A DNA stretch of 37,137 nucleotides from Ignavibacteriales bacterium (GCA_016182545.1 JACPGG010000029.1:24793-61929); one strand, 5' to 3'. Counted from the first letter of the stretch, positions 16,160 through 25,432 are shown. Notes: a model not told the origin generated them from the sequence alone. A program made the numbers and translations.

Positions 16160-18949
16160 TTATTGATAACTGAAAATCATTGCATAGATGATCCAGAGAA
16201 CAACACTGAATCCGATCGTTACCGCCGTCCAACCGAATATTTTTATCGCCCGTAGAACGATCGGATGATACGGTTCGACAAGATGTTTCTCAAGTTCACC
16301 GCTTTCGATCATCGCGTAGTACTCGGCAGGTTTGTCCCGCTTCAGCTCTTCGACCGACATTCTGCCCGTAAAGATCACAAGATCCATCGGGAATTTTTCG
16401 GGGCGCAAATGCGTGTTGAAGAAGTGCACAGTAAAGATGAATCCTGTTGCGAGCAGCGCTTCATCGCTATGAATGATCGTTGCAACATTGATGAACCACC
16501 CCGGAACAAAGTTCGTAAAGAATTCCGGAAACCAGAGTGTCATGCCTGTGGAACCAATAATGAAGACACCCCAGAACACCGCAAAGTAGTCAAACTTTTC
16601 CCAATATGTCCACCGCCCGTACTGAGGACGGGGACCTTTGCCGATAAACCACTTAATGGAGCCGATAATATCCTGCAGATCTTTTTTTGTGGGGAGCATC
16701 GTATTTGCGCCGAAGAGCATTTTCTTCCACGAACCAAATTCTACTTTCTTGCGCCGGACAAGATCAACAATATGTGTGATAAATACGATCATCATGAATG
16801 TGGCGGCGATGCGATGTATATATCCTGCAACTTCAAAGCCGCCGAAGAATCGCGAAAGGATCGCAGCCCAGTCGGTGTACGAAAACTTCAACATCATTCC
16901 GGTCAGCGCCAATGAAAGGAAGCTGACAATCATCGCAATGTGAAGAATTCGGTTCAACCGTGAGAAGCGCTGATATTGACGTTCCCCCCCGTGTTCTTTT
17001 TCCATTTGCTGATGGATTCTTCTCAGCTCCCATGCCCTCGGCAGCCACAACAGCGTATGCACTCCGCTAAAGAAGAACGTGCCGATGACGAGACCCGTCA
17101 TTCCCCAGAAGACCCAAAACAAGATCGGGTATTTGTCAGGATCATGATGCGTTGCATGTGTTAGATAGCCGGCAAATCTTCTGTTCGCTCCCGGATGGCA
17201 TTGTTGACACGTCTGAACAACGTTCTGCCGATGCAAACGTGAATTTGGATTGGAGGTGGGGAGAATATCATGGGCACCATGGCAGTCATAACATTTTGCA
17301 GTCTTCGTGTAACCGAGCTTGGCGACCTTTCCGTGGTACGTATCGAAATACGTTTTGGTGATTTCGTCGTGACATTTTCCGCATGTAGTCATCACTCCCA
17401 ATTTAAATCCTTCGGCATCGGTGCGATTGATGGTGTGCGCTGTATGGCAGTCGTTACAGACCGGCAGCGGTTTCTCTGATGTCGATACGAATCTCGAATG
17501 AATGCTCTTGTTGTATTTTTCTTCTATACCGTGATGGCACCTTCCGCAAGTGGCAGGAATGTTTTGCGCATTAATTGTAGAAAGCGGATCCGACTTCGGC
17601 AATTCCATGTGGGAAGAATGACAGTCGGTGCATTTCGCGGTGACTGTCAATCCGCTTTTCGCCAATCCTTTACCGTGAATGCTCTCGGTGTAATGTTTGA
17701 TGATATCGTGTTCGGTCCCTTTGTAACGTACAGCGGCTTTCTGCCCTTCCTGATGGCACCGGGCACATAACGCTGGAACGTTGATTGCGAAGGTAGGCGA
17801 TATGGGATCCGTTTTCCCCTTTACGCCGTGCGTGCCGTGGCACTCTTTGCATGTCGGGGCGTTTGCATCCTGTTTAGCAAACAATTTACCGTGCGTACTT
17901 TTCTGATACTGTTCGCCGACTTCGGTATGGCACTGCGCGCAATCGACTTTTTTGGTGATCGCATCACACGGACGCGTGTGCGACGATTTCACCTCAGTAT
18001 GACATTGGCTGCACGCCACTTTCGCACCGTGCTTCGATCCTGCATATTCTGCAACATCGACAAAAAGAGACCGACCGTCTTTTGACGCTTTGATATCTTT
18101 CCGTTCATGGCATGTCAGACAATCTTTATTCGCCATTCCCTGATCGTAAAAAACGCGGCGCGCTTTATGAGGTTGATGACAATCGACGCATGCCGGAAGG
18201 ACATTCGCTTGTTTTTCCCACAATTCCCCTTTAATGACCTTGCGATGGACAACTTCGATCGACGAATGACATTTTGCACATGTTGCGGCAATATTTTTCC
18301 TGTTAATGGATGACCGCGGATCGTTATGCGGTCTGATGAGATGCGGCGTATGACATGATGCACAGGTGGCGGCGACCGACAATCCTTTTTTCAACAATCC
18401 TTCGCCGTGAATGCTTTCGGTGTAATTCTCGAGGATATGTTCCTGCGAAAGTCGACGTGCTTTTTGAACCGGTGCCCCCTCTTGATGGCACTTGCCGCAG
18501 ACGTATGGAATATTGATCGGACGAACTTGAGAATTGGGATCTTTGACCGCAAGAATATCATGTTTGCCGTGGCAGTCGTAACACCGCGGCGCAAGCGGAT
18601 CTCCCGCCGCAGCCCGTTCACCATGCATGCATTGCGCATATTGTTCCTGTTCAGCAGTATGGCATGTACCGCATTGAACCGGTTCTATTTTCTCTTTATG
18701 GGGAAGATTATTCGGGTCGAATCCTTCGTGGCATGAAACGCATTGCAGATCATTGTGAATCGATTTGCTGAATTTCTTGTCGTCCAGAAATAGCGAATGT
18801 GCTTTTCCGTTTTTTTCCGCCGTCAGGGATTGGTCTTCATGACACGCAAGACATTCGGACTTGTCCTGCGCCGTTACCGAACCAACACACAACAATACCA
18901 ACCCGACCGGGAGCGCTACGCATCTCACTATCACACCCGGAAATTTCAT
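16160..18949 (-). CDS. 19-heme cytochrome c fused to a cytochrome b membrane domain (CbcL-like)
   Basis: A 929-residue protein with a signal peptide, a periplasmic region of about 570 residues holding nineteen CXXCH motifs, and a C-terminal membrane domain of about six helices like the b subunits of Ni/Fe hydrogenase or formate dehydrogenase. Paired histidines in those helices (HRIAATFMMIVFITH; IIHSDEALLATGFIFTVHF) can bind b hemes. The layout is that of Geobacter CbcL, which oxidises menaquinol and passes electrons to periplasmic hemes, but with about twice as many c hemes. A four-heme module (CHG...DP-S...CHQEG...YTESIHG-GL...CH...CH) occurs twice, at about 120-245 and 375-495. The ATG overlaps the upstream paralogue's stop by ATGA. 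Confidence 0.9.
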   Translation of the reverse strand: MKFPGVIVRCVALPVGLVLLCVGSVTAQDKSECLACHEDQSLTAEKNGKAHSLFLDDKKFSKSIHNDLQCVSCHEGFDPNNLPHKEKIEPVQCGTCHTAEQEQYAQCMHGERAAAGDPLAPRCYDCHGKHDILAVKDPNSQVRPINIPYVCGKCHQEGAPVQKARRLSQEHILENYTESIHGEGLLKKGLSVAATCASCHTPHLIRPHNDPRSSINRKNIAATCAKCHSSIEVVHRKVIKGELWEKQANVLPACVDCHQPHKARRVFYDQGMANKDCLTCHERKDIKASKDGRSLFVDVAEYAGSKHGAKVACSQCHTEVKSSHTRPCDAITKKVDCAQCHTEVGEQYQKSTHGKLFAKQDANAPTCKECHGTHGVKGKTDPISPTFAINVPALCARCHQEGQKAAVRYKGTEHDIIKHYTESIHGKGLAKSGLTVTAKCTDCHSSHMELPKSDPLSTINAQNIPATCGRCHHGIEEKYNKSIHSRFVSTSEKPLPVCNDCHTAHTINRTDAEGFKLGVMTTCGKCHDEITKTYFDTYHGKVAKLGYTKTAKCYDCHGAHDILPTSNPNSRLHRQNVVQTCQQCHPGANRRFAGYLTHATHHDPDKYPILFWVFWGMTGLVIGTFFFSGVHTLLWLPRAWELRRIHQQMEKEHGGERQYQRFSRLNRILHIAMIVSFLSLALTGMMLKFSYTDWAAILSRFFGGFEVAGYIHRIAATFMMIVFITHIVDLVRRKKVEFGSWKKMLFGANTMLPTKKDLQDIIGSIKWFIGKGPRPQYGRWTYWEKFDYFAVFWGVFIIGSTGMTLWFPEFFTNFVPGWFINVATIIHSDEALLATGFIFTVHFFNTHLRPEKFPMDLVIFTGRMSVEELKRDKPAEYYAMIESGELEKHLVEPYHPIVLRAIKIFGWTAVTIGFSVVLWIIYAMIFSYQ

Positions 18950-21066
18950 TTTTCTTCGGCTTCCTTTTGCTTCGTCAGTTCCGCATCTTTGATTCTGCGA
19001 AGTTCCAACGGGTGCTCATCTGCCATTTCTTCTTCAGAGATAGTCCCCTTGAACCACGCCAGATTCATCGGATAGACATCCGGATTGAAAATGACGAAGT
19101 AAAAGTGCCAAATAATGATTGCGAGGGTTGCAAGCCATGCTTCGTAAAAATGAACCACGCGCGCAACATCCCACCATTGTTTTCCGAGCAGACCGAGAAA
19201 TGTGTTATCGAACCAAAGGATAAAACCGGTCATGCCCATGACGATCGTCCCCCACACGAGCGCCCAGTATTCCGCCTTTTCAATGTAACTGAAACGATCG
19301 AGCAGCGGTTTCTCTTTTGAAATTCCCACGTTATATTTGGCAACATTCAAAGCATCGATCACATCGGAAAATTTTGGCAGAAGATCGCGCAGTAATTCTT
19401 TTCCGCGCGGTACGAAAAAGATATAGTAAACATGGAACAAACTAGCCGCCAGCATTGCAACACCTGCAATGCGATGCACCCAGCTTCTGACTTCAAAAAA
19501 CTCGGGTGTTATCGAACGGATTGAAATAACCCACCACGCATCCGGATATCGCAGCATAAATCCCGTAATAACCAGCGTGATGAAACTGACCGCCAATGTG
19601 CCGTGTTGCAACCGTTCACTTAATGTCATACGCACATAAAGTCCGCGACCAAGTTCTTCATCTTCAAACGTTCCGTGCCGGCGATGACGAAGATGTCGCT
19701 TTGACTTGCGGATAAAATCCAATCCGTTATGCACCGCCATCCCGCCGATTGTTACGACGATGAGCACGATGTACAGGTTGGAGACGAAATAGATCAGTTC
19801 ATCTTCACTGTCGGTTGACGTTGAGACATGCACCGCACCGACTGCAAAATTTTCGTTAGCGCCGGGATGGCACGAGCCGCACGTTGTTGCCAGATTTTTT
19901 TTGCTTACGCGCGATGTCGAATCGGATGACGGAAGAATATCGTGGAACCCGTGACAGCTTGCGCAATTTGCCGCTTCCTTACTGCCGGCTTTTACGGCAA
20001 GACCGTGAAAACTATCGAAGAATGTTTTGCTTCTTCCTGTCGGTAATCCGTATTTCTCGGACATCTTCACTGAACTATGACACGGTGTACAGACCTGTTC
20101 CGACACATGCAAACCCGACACGGGCGAGTTTGGATCTTTGGGCGCAAGAATTTTGTGCTCACCATGACAATCGGTACACACCGGCGATGCATTGTTGCCG
20201 TGTGCAAACGCTTTGCCATGAATCCCTTTTTCGTACGCCGTCACTTCTGTGGAATGGCATTTCGCACAGGTTGAAGGGATATTTTTTTTATTTACTTTGG
20301 AAGCGGGATCGGAAGCCTTATGCATATCGTGACTGCTGTGGCAGTCCACGCAGTTTGCCGCTTCTCCTTTTCCGGTTTTCAACGCTTTCGCATGAACGCT
20401 CTGTTCATAGGCAAGAATAAATTCATTCGAGGGTCCGGTACCGTTATGTTTCTGGCTGTGACACGTAATACACATTTTCTCTTGTTGAAGTTTTCGATCC
20501 GCTTTGCCTAACGAGACTTTCGCATTTGCTGACATTTTCGAGTGACAGTCGATGCATGAAGGTGCGGTGGTATTTTTCTCCTGCAATGCAACACCGTGTG
20601 CTGAGGTCAGGAATTTTTCCATCTCCTGTTTATGGCATTGACCGCAATCTTTTATAACGGTGGACTTATGGAATTTAGCCCCTTCAACTTTAGGGGATTT
20701 TACAGTGTGCGTGCCATGACAATCTTTGCACAACGAACTTTTGTCCGATCCTGCTCCTATCACTGTTTTATGGAATGTATGCTTCGGAATGTCCTTTGTA
20801 TGACAGGTCTGACATTGAACTGCGCCAATGCTCTCTTTGTGCGGAATATTATTTGCATCAAATCCGGTGTGGCATGCAGTGCATGAAAATTTCTTATGCG
20901 TTGATGATTTAAGATGTTGGTCGTCAACAAAAAGGGAAATTGTTTTTCCCTTTTTTTCCATTGTTAATGAGTTGTCTGAATGACAAGCCAGACATTCGTC
21001 GTTTGTTTGGGCGGACAGTTGCGTAACAAGAAGCAGTGAAGATAGGACGGAGTACAGAAACTTCAT
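18946..21066 (-). CDS. 13-heme cytochrome c fused to a cytochrome b membrane domain (CbcL-like)
   Basis: A 706-residue paralogue of the downstream 19-heme protein. After the signal peptide (ending QLSAQ) there are thirteen CXXCH motifs: CLACH, CTACH, CQTCH, CKDCH, CGQCH, CIDCH, CITCH, CVDCH, CAKCH, CTDCH, CTPCH, CASCH, CGSCH. About five membrane helices follow, with likely b-heme histidines in WVHRIAGVAMLAASLFHVYY and VVHFYEAWLATLAIIIWHFY. The N-termini of the two paralogues are closely alike (ECLACH, then SLT, EK-x-GK, SLF and DD in the same order), which shows tandem duplication. It is the first gene of the cluster, so the main promoter should lie in 21067-21338. The likely role is menaquinol oxidation or reduction at the inner membrane; direction is not deducible. 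Confidence 0.9.
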   Translation of the reverse strand: MKFLYSVLSSLLLVTQLSAQTNDECLACHSDNSLTMEKKGKTISLFVDDQHLKSSTHKKFSCTACHTGFDANNIPHKESIGAVQCQTCHTKDIPKHTFHKTVIGAGSDKSSLCKDCHGTHTVKSPKVEGAKFHKSTVIKDCGQCHKQEMEKFLTSAHGVALQEKNTTAPSCIDCHSKMSANAKVSLGKADRKLQQEKMCITCHSQKHNGTGPSNEFILAYEQSVHAKALKTGKGEAANCVDCHSSHDMHKASDPASKVNKKNIPSTCAKCHSTEVTAYEKGIHGKAFAHGNNASPVCTDCHGEHKILAPKDPNSPVSGLHVSEQVCTPCHSSVKMSEKYGLPTGRSKTFFDSFHGLAVKAGSKEAANCASCHGFHDILPSSDSTSRVSKKNLATTCGSCHPGANENFAVGAVHVSTSTDSEDELIYFVSNLYIVLIVVTIGGMAVHNGLDFIRKSKRHLRHRRHGTFEDEELGRGLYVRMTLSERLQHGTLAVSFITLVITGFMLRYPDAWWVISIRSITPEFFEVRSWVHRIAGVAMLAASLFHVYYIFFVPRGKELLRDLLPKFSDVIDALNVAKYNVGISKEKPLLDRFSYIEKAEYWALVWGTIVMGMTGFILWFDNTFLGLLGKQWWDVARVVHFYEAWLATLAIIIWHFYFVIFNPDVYPMNLAWFKGTISEEEMADEHPLELRRIKDAELTKQKEAEEK

Positions 21067-21338
21067 TATAAATGCTCTTCAGCTTAATATATATTCAAAA
21101 ACGAATGCTATTTAAGGAAAATCTCTATATTTCATAACAAAGAGTGTACCGTGGTTATTGTTTATATTTTCAGCGGAATTGTATGTTGAATTTTTCAACT
21201 TTGATTAGACTGCTGCATTCATTACTATTTTTGAGAGATTTGTAAGCGTGCTGGATGAAATAAGATAATAATGTCTGATTTAAGCAATAGATTTTTGGGG
21301 TGAGGGTGTAAATAGATCAACGCAGGCAGGATGTTTTG
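21067..21338. other. AT-rich promoter region of the cytochrome cluster
   Basis: No gene is visible in these 272 bases between the first cytochrome gene and the tRNA genes. On the minus strand there are several AT-rich possible -10 boxes (TATAAA near 21165, TATATT near 21090), but none has a convincing -35 partner at 16-18 bases. A short perfect inverted repeat GTTGAA-TTT-TTCAAC lies at 21185-21199 and could be a regulator site. The SD of the first cytochrome gene is weak (GAAGAG). Confidence 0.35.
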
Positions 21339-21412
21339 TACACCCGTCGGGATTCGAACCCGAAACCTTTGGCTTCGGAGGCCAACGCTCTATCCAGTTG
21401 AGCTACGGATGC
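21339..21412 (-). tRNA. tRNA-Arg (anticodon CCG)
   Basis: A 74-base cloverleaf on the minus strand. The acceptor stem pairs GCATCCG with CGGGTGT (two G-U pairs, including 1-72), the D arm is GCTC...GAGC, the anticodon stem TTGGC/GCCAA holds loop CTCCGAA, and the T arm TCGGG-TTCGAAT-CCCGA is perfect. The discriminator is A and CCA is not encoded. The anticodon CCG reads the arginine codon CGG. Confidence 0.95.
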
Positions 21413-21431
21413 GGTTTTCTCACAACAGGTC

Positions 21432-21443
21432 GGCGTTAACGCC
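21432..21443. repeat. GGCGTTAACGCC palindrome, copy 2
   Basis: The same 12-bp palindrome as at 9547-9558, here in the 46-base spacer between the two tRNA genes. The flanks AGGTC and AACGCT extend it imperfectly. As it occurs in an unrelated context, a dispersed repeat is more likely than an operator. Confidence 0.6.
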
Positions 21444-21458
21444 AACGCTCTTTTAAAG

Positions 21459-21532
21459 TACGCCCGGAGGGATTCGAACCCCCAACCCTCAGAGTCGAAG
21501 TCTGATGCTCTATCCAGTTGAGCTACGGACGC
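21459..21532 (-). tRNA. tRNA-Arg (anticodon TCG)
   Basis: A 74-base cloverleaf on the minus strand, 46 bases from the Arg-CCG gene. The acceptor stem pairs GCGTCCG with CGGGCGT (G-U at 1-72 and 4-69), the anticodon stem TCAGA/TCTGA holds loop CTTCGAC, and the T loop is TTCGAAT. The D arm region is identical to that of the neighbouring tRNA, so the pair arose by duplication. The anticodon TCG reads CGA and perhaps other CGN codons. CCA is not encoded. Confidence 0.95.
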
Positions 21533-21608
21533 ATTGTTTGCGTACGCAGCAAAATCAACTCTTTATTTGGAAGATTGAGCTGCGAACGCGTTGACAATCT
21601 ATTGTAAG

Positions 21609-21634
21609 AAAAAATCGCTTCAATAACAATGAAG
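21609..21634 (-). terminator. Weak intrinsic terminator after the sugar operon
   Basis: On the minus strand, CTTCA-N7-TGAAG (21634-21618) is followed three bases later by six Ts (21614-21609). The stem is only five base pairs, so termination would be inefficient, but its place about 20 bases after the GH130 stop is right. Confidence 0.35.
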
Positions 21635-21652
21635 AGATATTAGTCTACATCC

Positions 21653-22942
21653 TCATCTGGTAACCGAAATTATTTTGTTCAACAGACCTGCAACATCAAC
21701 CGTTACAATGCCGGACGAAATATCGGACATCGCATACGGAAGTATCAATGTGCCGTTGTGCACGATCGATCCGCACGAATAGACGACATTCGGCACGTAT
21801 CCTTCCCGTTCAACTTCATTCGGTTCAACCAGTGGTTCGTCCAAATGTGCGATGACTTTTCTTGGATCTTTCAAATCAAGCAAGATCGCGCCGATGGAAT
21901 ATTTCCTCATGGGACCGACGCCGTGCGTCAGTACTAACCATCCTTTTTCTGTTTCGATCGGTGAACCGCAGTTGCCGATCTGAACAAATTCCCAGGGGCT
22001 GGCTGGCTCTTGGATGAGTTCTGATTCTTCCCAAACATGCAGGTTGTCGGAAAACATGATTCGATTGGTCTCGCCATCTTGGCGGGAGAGCATTGCGTAC
22101 TCACCGTTTATTTTGCGAGGAAAGAGAGCCATCCCTTTATTTTTAACAGCACTCCCTTTAAGTGTGATTATATTGAACGAAAGAAAATCTTTTGTTTCAA
22201 TAAATTGTGGGAGAACAGTAGATCCGTCATAAGCCGTATATGTTCCAAAGTACGTCACCTCACCATTGTCATCAACAAAACGGACAAAACGTGCATCCTC
22301 TATCCCTTTGCTCTCACTTTTCAACACCGGGAATATCACCCGTTCGGAAATTTTTTGATCATGACGAAAATGAATCGAATAGTTCGAATCCTCCGGCGCA
22401 CGACGCCTGACTTCCGGCAACTCGGCATATTTACTGCTCATATCAAGAACGACTGAACCATGATTGTCGATGACACCGGACCTGAAAACAATTGAAGAGA
22501 TATGACCTTCCCCCGTTGCTCGTAAGCTCATAATAAATCGAAGACTCCCCACGGAAAGACCGGATTGATCAGGGTGAGGGACGATCGAAGGGTTGAATAG
22601 TGCGGCGGACTCGATTGAATACTCCATGGTAAAATACGAGCCGATCAACATCTTCTTTGTCTCACTGATTGGCGTCGATTGCGGGATGTATCCGGCAACT
22701 TCATGATAGTGACGCAGTACGGTGGATCGTAAATCTTTATGACGATTAAAAAAATCTTTCTTCACACGCTCGAATAGTTCTGTTGCTTGCGATTCCGGTA
22801 ACTGCAGTATTTTTCCGATCAGCCTGACGATACGGGATTTATCATCGGGAATAAGCGGACGGGCAATGACACGTGCAGTATCACGCATAATTTTAATATC
22901 GGTTCTGTTCACTTCACTGTTCGCATTTACAAGGGGCTTCAT
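21653..22942 (-). CDS. GH130-family mannoside phosphorylase or beta-mannosidase
   Basis: A 429-residue cytoplasmic enzyme of glycoside hydrolase family 130, which acts on beta-mannosides either by phosphorolysis or by hydrolysis. Family marks are the IEDARF segment (214-219; Asp216 is the likely catalytic acid), the phosphate/substrate region GNCGSPIETEKGWLVLTHGVG, and the end VEREGYVPNVVYSCG with LILPYAMSD. The roughly 85-residue helical N-terminal extension is as in the longer GH130 subfamilies. I could not decide phosphorylase or hydrolase. The ATG at 22942 was preferred to an in-frame TTG 33 bases upstream; neither has an SD. It is the last gene of the sugar operon, 36 bases after the GH2 beta-mannosidase gene, which supports a mannose-glycan substrate. 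Confidence 0.88.
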   Translation of the reverse strand: MKPLVNANSEVNRTDIKIMRDTARVIARPLIPDDKSRIVRLIGKILQLPESQATELFERVKKDFFNRHKDLRSTVLRHYHEVAGYIPQSTPISETKKMLIGSYFTMEYSIESAALFNPSIVPHPDQSGLSVGSLRFIMSLRATGEGHISSIVFRSGVIDNHGSVVLDMSSKYAELPEVRRRAPEDSNYSIHFRHDQKISERVIFPVLKSESKGIEDARFVRFVDDNGEVTYFGTYTAYDGSTVLPQFIETKDFLSFNIITLKGSAVKNKGMALFPRKINGEYAMLSRQDGETNRIMFSDNLHVWEESELIQEPASPWEFVQIGNCGSPIETEKGWLVLTHGVGPMRKYSIGAILLDLKDPRKVIAHLDEPLVEPNEVEREGYVPNVVYSCGSIVHNGTLILPYAMSDISSGIVTVDVAGLLNKIISVTR

Positions 22943-22978
22943 AGTTTTATCTTTAATTAAGTTTAATGGGATCAATCT

Positions 22979-25426
22979 TTAATGTAAAAAAGTGATTACT
23001 ATTTTCTTTTCAATATCCTGGACCTGTTCGGAGGTATTGCACGATATTATTTTCGAATTCCCCGCATCGAGGTCGAAATAATTGTCGCCGATAGTAATGT
23101 CTTGACCGTCAATTGCAATGCATACATCTTTTGCAAAAAGATCGGTCCGGACATTGAGTTGATATTCTCCTCCGCTCTTTGTGCTGACACCACAGATAAT
23201 CCGGGGGACAGGCAGGTGAAGATGCTTGGGTTCCGCAAAAAAAGACCTGTTCTCGGAGAGAATACTGTTATTTGACAATAATCGAACAAGAATATACCTG
23301 TCATATTTGAATTCACGATCTTCACCCCGCACGGGCAGCTCGACGATCATTGACGAAGTGTTTGCTTTCAATGAAATCTCTTTTTTCAATTCAAAATGTT
23401 TTTCTCCGGTAAATGAGAGAATCCGTATATCAATCGTCCCTTTGATAGTTTCCAGAGTATCATTTGTACCCCACACTTCAATTGTTTCACCGGAATGTTT
23501 CAATGAGACCAGAACATTCGAAAAGAATCTTTTGGCATAAAAATATGCCGCTTTCGGTCTCAAACCGCTGTCGATCACCGACCAACTGCTGACGGGCCAG
23601 CAGTCATTGAGTTGCCAGAACAATGCGCCTGCAGTATTGAATTTTCTTCTGCGCCAGTGTTCAACTGCGGTCTTCAAAGCATTCGCCTGCACCAACTGCC
23701 CCTGATAAACAAATTTGTTGAAATCCTCCCCTACTGCATAATGTGCGGACTGAAAACGGAAAAGCCGTTCCTGACCTTCCACCTGCTTGTTGTGATGCTC
23801 AATGACGGGATGTTGCGGTTTTCTTTCTTCCGGCAATGTGCATTCCTCCCATGTCTTCATAGTTGCCGGCGCTTGAAATCCGAATTCCGTAACGAATCGT
23901 GCTTTGCTCGTCTCGTATTCGTTATAGTCCTTCCAGAAACTCCACACCTGCCATTGATGATGGTTGCCGTTTGATTCGTCATTCGGAAATCCGCTGCCGT
24001 ACGGAGAACTGCGCCAATACGGTCTCGAACCATCTAATTTCTCGACTGCATCAGGCAACAATTTTCGGAATATCACAGCGCCGGTCATTTCGTCGGCGGT
24101 CTTATCGGGATTTTCTGTACAGAACAACCACTCGCATTCGTTATTGCCGCACCAGATTGCAACGCTCGGATGATTGCGCAAGCGTGTCACTGCTTTTTCC
24201 GCTTCGTCACTGACTGATTTCAAAAACCATGATGTGTGCGGATACTCGCCGCATGCAAACATAAAATCCTGCCATACAAGTAAACCGAGTCTGTCGCAGA
24301 GATTGTAAAATATTTCTTGTTCGTAAATTCCGCCTCCCCATACACGGATCATATTCATGTTGGCATCGCGTGCCATTCTCAGCAACCGTTCATAGGTCGA
24401 GTCCGGAATGCGCGGAATAAAATTATCGCTTGGAATCCAGTCGGCACCTTTACAGAATATTTTAACTCCGTTGACGAGAATGATGAACGATTTCCCTTCG
24501 AAATCTTTTTCCTGCAACAATTCAACTGTTCGGATACCAAATGTCGTTGTTGTTTCAGAAACGATACCATTCTCGTCGTTCAAGGTAAATGTTGCAGAAT
24601 AGAGCGACTGACTCCCGTATCCATTTGGCCACCAGATATTCGGATGATCGATTTTCATCTTAAATCGAAGCGTTGATGAATTCGCGCGCTTGACAACTTC
24701 TTCAGAAAAATATTCACCTTCAATTTTAGCGGTAACAAGAACCGCAGACGAAAAATGTTCGATATCGACCGATAGTTCAATCGTCGCCGATTTCTTTTTC
24801 AACTCAAGTGTCTTCACAAACGGATTTTGCAGAACCGGTCCGGACGATGCTTCAATATAGATCGGTCTCCATATCCCCGAAGTTGTAAGTTTTGGTCCCC
24901 AATCCCAACTGAACGAATATTGCGCCTTTCTTGCATACACACGATGCGGTTCGAGTGCAACCTGAAGCGCGCCGTGTTTCTTTTGGAGCGCTTTTGACCG
25001 CACAACCGGCGAGTCGAATAAAATCTCAATTGCATTTTCTCCCGACTTCAAATATCGTTTAATGTCGAAGCGATGATGAACAAACATGTTCTCTGTCGTT
25101 CCAATTTCTTTCCCGTTGATTTTGAATCCTGCATACGTGTCGATCCCCTCGGCAACGAGTGCTATATTTTTTTCTTTCAAGAATGTTTCATCAACAACGA
25201 GTGTACGACGATACAGCCACTGAATATTCTCCACCCATTGCACGTCGTTTTCATTCATCCGGAAATACGGATCGGGAATGACGTTGCACATCATAAGATC
25301 TGTATGAACTGTGCCCGGCACGTGCGCCGGCATCCAATCGAGTGCCCGGTAAGAATTTGTCGGAAGTGCTTTGAATGTATCGATCGCCCTGAATTCCCAA
25401 GTACCGTTAAGATCAATTCGTTTCAT
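22979..25426 (-). CDS. GH2 beta-mannosidase
   Basis: An 815-residue glycoside hydrolase family 2 enzyme of the beta-mannosidase type, which removes terminal beta-mannose from oligosaccharides. The order is a jelly-roll sugar-binding domain (about 1-190, with LNGTWEF and HVPGTVHTDL), an immunoglobulin-like domain, a TIM barrel and C-terminal beta domains. The acid/base is Glu430 in WCGNNE and the nucleophile is Glu514 in FVTEFGF; the substrate-binding IRVWGGGIYE segment of beta-mannosidases lies at 360-369. No signal peptide is seen, so it acts in the cytoplasm on imported sugars, consistent with ABC sugar permeases in the same operon. It starts six bases after the stop of the T9SS-sorted protein gene. 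Confidence 0.93.
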   Translation of the reverse strand: MKRIDLNGTWEFRAIDTFKALPTNSYRALDWMPAHVPGTVHTDLMMCNVIPDPYFRMNENDVQWVENIQWLYRRTLVVDETFLKEKNIALVAEGIDTYAGFKINGKEIGTTENMFVHHRFDIKRYLKSGENAIEILFDSPVVRSKALQKKHGALQVALEPHRVYARKAQYSFSWDWGPKLTTSGIWRPIYIEASSGPVLQNPFVKTLELKKKSATIELSVDIEHFSSAVLVTAKIEGEYFSEEVVKRANSSTLRFKMKIDHPNIWWPNGYGSQSLYSATFTLNDENGIVSETTTTFGIRTVELLQEKDFEGKSFIILVNGVKIFCKGADWIPSDNFIPRIPDSTYERLLRMARDANMNMIRVWGGGIYEQEIFYNLCDRLGLLVWQDFMFACGEYPHTSWFLKSVSDEAEKAVTRLRNHPSVAIWCGNNECEWLFCTENPDKTADEMTGAVIFRKLLPDAVEKLDGSRPYWRSSPYGSGFPNDESNGNHHQWQVWSFWKDYNEYETSKARFVTEFGFQAPATMKTWEECTLPEERKPQHPVIEHHNKQVEGQERLFRFQSAHYAVGEDFNKFVYQGQLVQANALKTAVEHWRRRKFNTAGALFWQLNDCWPVSSWSVIDSGLRPKAAYFYAKRFFSNVLVSLKHSGETIEVWGTNDTLETIKGTIDIRILSFTGEKHFELKKEISLKANTSSMIVELPVRGEDREFKYDRYILVRLLSNNSILSENRSFFAEPKHLHLPVPRIICGVSTKSGGEYQLNVRTDLFAKDVCIAIDGQDITIGDNYFDLDAGNSKIISCNTSEQVQDIEKKIVITFLH

Positions 25427-25432
25427 TCAACA

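Noticed and set aside
18500-18700. Extra heme site at Cys-Met-His in the 19-heme protein
   Set aside because: The motif QCMHG lacks the second cysteine and matches the SIHG/STHG histidine segment of the repeat, with Ser changed to Cys.
19884-20420. 178-codon plus-strand open frame opposite the 13-heme gene
   Set aside because: It is an antisense shadow of a multiheme coding region; the composition (Arg, His, Cys rich) is that of reversed cytochrome codons.
6233-21066. CRISPR or tandem DNA repeat signal from recurring TGGCA-TGT/CATGACA strings
   Set aside because: The recurring short strings are CXXCH codons and their complements at irregular spacing inside coding frames.
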